Shown piece after piece: positions 6,081 through 6,926 of a stretch of 6,926 nucleotides of DNA (its first letter is position 1; the number at the start of each line of letters is the position of its first letter). Source of the stretch: ANME-2 cluster archaeon (GTDB lineage: Archaea > Halobacteriota > Methanosarcinia > Methanosarcinales > Methanogasteraceae); contig PIXW01000218.1 in the NCBI GenBank assembly GCA_003601535.1, forward strand, positions 1 to 6,926, in the 5' to 3' direction. A program made the translations under genes and the position numbers. The notes under the pieces are model-generated. The model made no database searches. It was not told the origin of the DNA and worked only from the letters and a program-made list of their open reading frames with translations.

Positions 6081-6926
6081 ATCTGCTCCTCCTGATTGCG
6101 CAGCAGCAGATATCCAGCCATGACCGGTATAAAGAATATACATCCAAGCAATATAAATATCTGTACCAGCAGTATGGCGAGTTCGCCACTGCCAATCGTC
6201 GTCGGTGTTTCTGCGGGAGTGGCTGGTGTGGCGATCTCTTCTATAGTGGTATTCTCTTCCATTGCAACCGGGTTTGATTCCACAGTTCCGTGGTTACCAT
6301 AATCATCCACGAATCGGACCGATGCAGGAGGCAGCGAGTTTATACCTTCGTACTGGATGATGTATGAATGGTTGTATGCCTCATCCTGGAGAATTCGCGC
6401 CGTCCAGTTTGTGTCGCCGCTGATCACAGCGACACCTGCTGGAATCTCGTCGATGACCTCTATATTAGCGGCACGATCGCCTCTGTTCTTGATATGAATG
6501 ACTACCTTCTTGGTGTGAGAATCGAGCGTATCCAGCATCATCTTCGCTGCTGTTATCGCTGGTCCGTGTACCGTGACACTGCATGGAAGCGAGGATGCGG
6601 CATATCCATCATATTCTGCTGTACACCCAGGAATCTCGAATCTTCCAACATCCTTCGGCGACATCGAATATGTGATACTCTGTGATTGGTTGGGTGCTAT
6701 CTGAAATGCCCGCCCGGTTATGGCGTCGGTCTCAAAACCGTCTGGAACGGTATCTGTTAATCTGATATCTGTGCGCTTGATTCCGAGATTTCGGACAGTG
6801 ATTGTGACGATCGCTGATTCAGATATGTTCAGTTCAACTGGCGTTACCGATTTTTCAACTGTGATATACGGGGTTATCACTACCTCCCTTGTGCGATTTA
6901 CAGAGTAATAATCCCCGTTCCAGATA
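6077..6926 (-). CDS. Membrane-anchored surface protein with DUF11/CARDB-like domains, 5' end outside the window
   Basis: 282 codons are visible, and the frame is open to the right edge. The reading upstream of a GTG at 6880 is protein-like (GDYYSVNRTREVV), and the GGGAGGT before that GTG is too close (1 nt), so the true start probably lies outside. Two beta-sandwich domains of the DUF11/CARDB type are visible. The first contains TITVRNLG and DTVPDGFE (about residues 20-110 of the visible part); the second contains IHIKNRGD and DEIPAGV (about 125-205). Six N-x-S/T sequons (about N10, N33, N79, N173, N185, N225) point to a glycosylated exterior. A Thr/Pro/Ala linker (about 225-245) leads to one membrane helix (about 249-275) and the tail RNQEEQI. 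C101 and C115 could form a disulfide. The partner or substrate is unknown. Confidence 0.85.
   Translation of the reverse strand, partial: IWNGDYYSVNRTREVVITPYITVEKSVTPVELNISESAIVTITVRNLGIKRTDIRLTDTVPDGFETDAITGRAFQIAPNQSQSITYSMSPKDVGRFEIPGCTAEYDGYAASSLPCSVTVHGPAITAAKMMLDTLDSHTKKVVIHIKNRGDRAANIEVIDEIPAGVAVISGDTNWTARILQDEAYNHSYIIQYEGINSLPPASVRFVDDYGNHGTVESNPVAMEENTTIEEIATPATPAETPTTIGSGELAILLVQIFILLGCIFFIPVMAGYLLLRNQEEQI

Noticed and set aside
6081..6143. Longer start for the small membrane protein at 6143
   Set aside because: It would read through the coding region of the upstream gene. The ATG at 6080 has GGAGGAG at 5 nt and an ATGA overlap, the arrangement used throughout this window.
6878..6880. 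GTG as the start of the surface protein
   Set aside because: The Shine-Dalgarno-like sequence is only 1 nt away, and the frame upstream stays open and protein-like to the window edge, including another sequon.

Overview
The window comes from an archaeon, most probably a euryarchaeon of the Methanosarcina/ANME type. The evidence is a divergent pair of archaeal genes (an Sm-like RNA-binding protein and ribosomal protein eL37), archaeal-style TATA-like boxes, strong GGAGG Shine-Dalgarno sites, and a six-gene Rnf operon whose RnfC lacks the bacterial NADH-binding signature. The exact lineage cannot be fixed from this window.

Positions 121-4817 (minus strand) hold a complete Rnf operon in the order rnfC-rnfD-rnfG-rnfE-rnfA-rnfB. 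All six genes are tightly coupled: three ATGA 4-bp overlaps, one TAATG 1-bp overlap and one direct TAA/ATG junction. Each has its own Shine-Dalgarno site. Rnf is a membrane complex that oxidises reduced ferredoxin and couples electron flow to ion (usually Na+) translocation. RnfB carries the ferredoxin-side Fe-S clusters, RnfA and RnfE hold the cysteines of the intramembrane [2Fe-2S] cluster, RnfG carries a covalent-FMN SGAT motif, RnfD is a membrane subunit and RnfC a peripheral Fe-S subunit.

The most interesting feature is that the NAD-side half of the bacterial pathway looks stripped. RnfD has no SGAT flavinylation motif, and RnfC lacks the glycine-rich GxGGAGFPT segment, the ECEP segment and the N-terminal GG(V/I)HPP segment. 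RnfG keeps its flavin motif. This suggests that electrons leave from RnfG on the outer face, or go to the membrane quinone-like pool, rather than to NAD+. No multiheme cytochrome c gene lies directly upstream of rnfC, the position I recall for Methanosarcina acetivorans, so the terminal acceptor is open.

Positions 4818-4947 are a short divergent promoter region. Positions 4948-5342 (plus) hold the Sm-like protein and eL37, followed by a T-rich terminator. Positions 5343-5768 contain no intact gene, but two gene-like fragments: a 64-codon start-less tail on minus and a 28-codon tail on plus. They look like debris of lost genes.

Positions 5769-6926 (minus) hold a coupled pair. One is a secreted or surface protein with two beta-sandwich (DUF11/CARDB-like) domains, six N-glycosylation sequons and a C-terminal membrane anchor, which runs off the right edge of the window. 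The other is a small three-helix membrane protein that overlaps its end by 4 bp.
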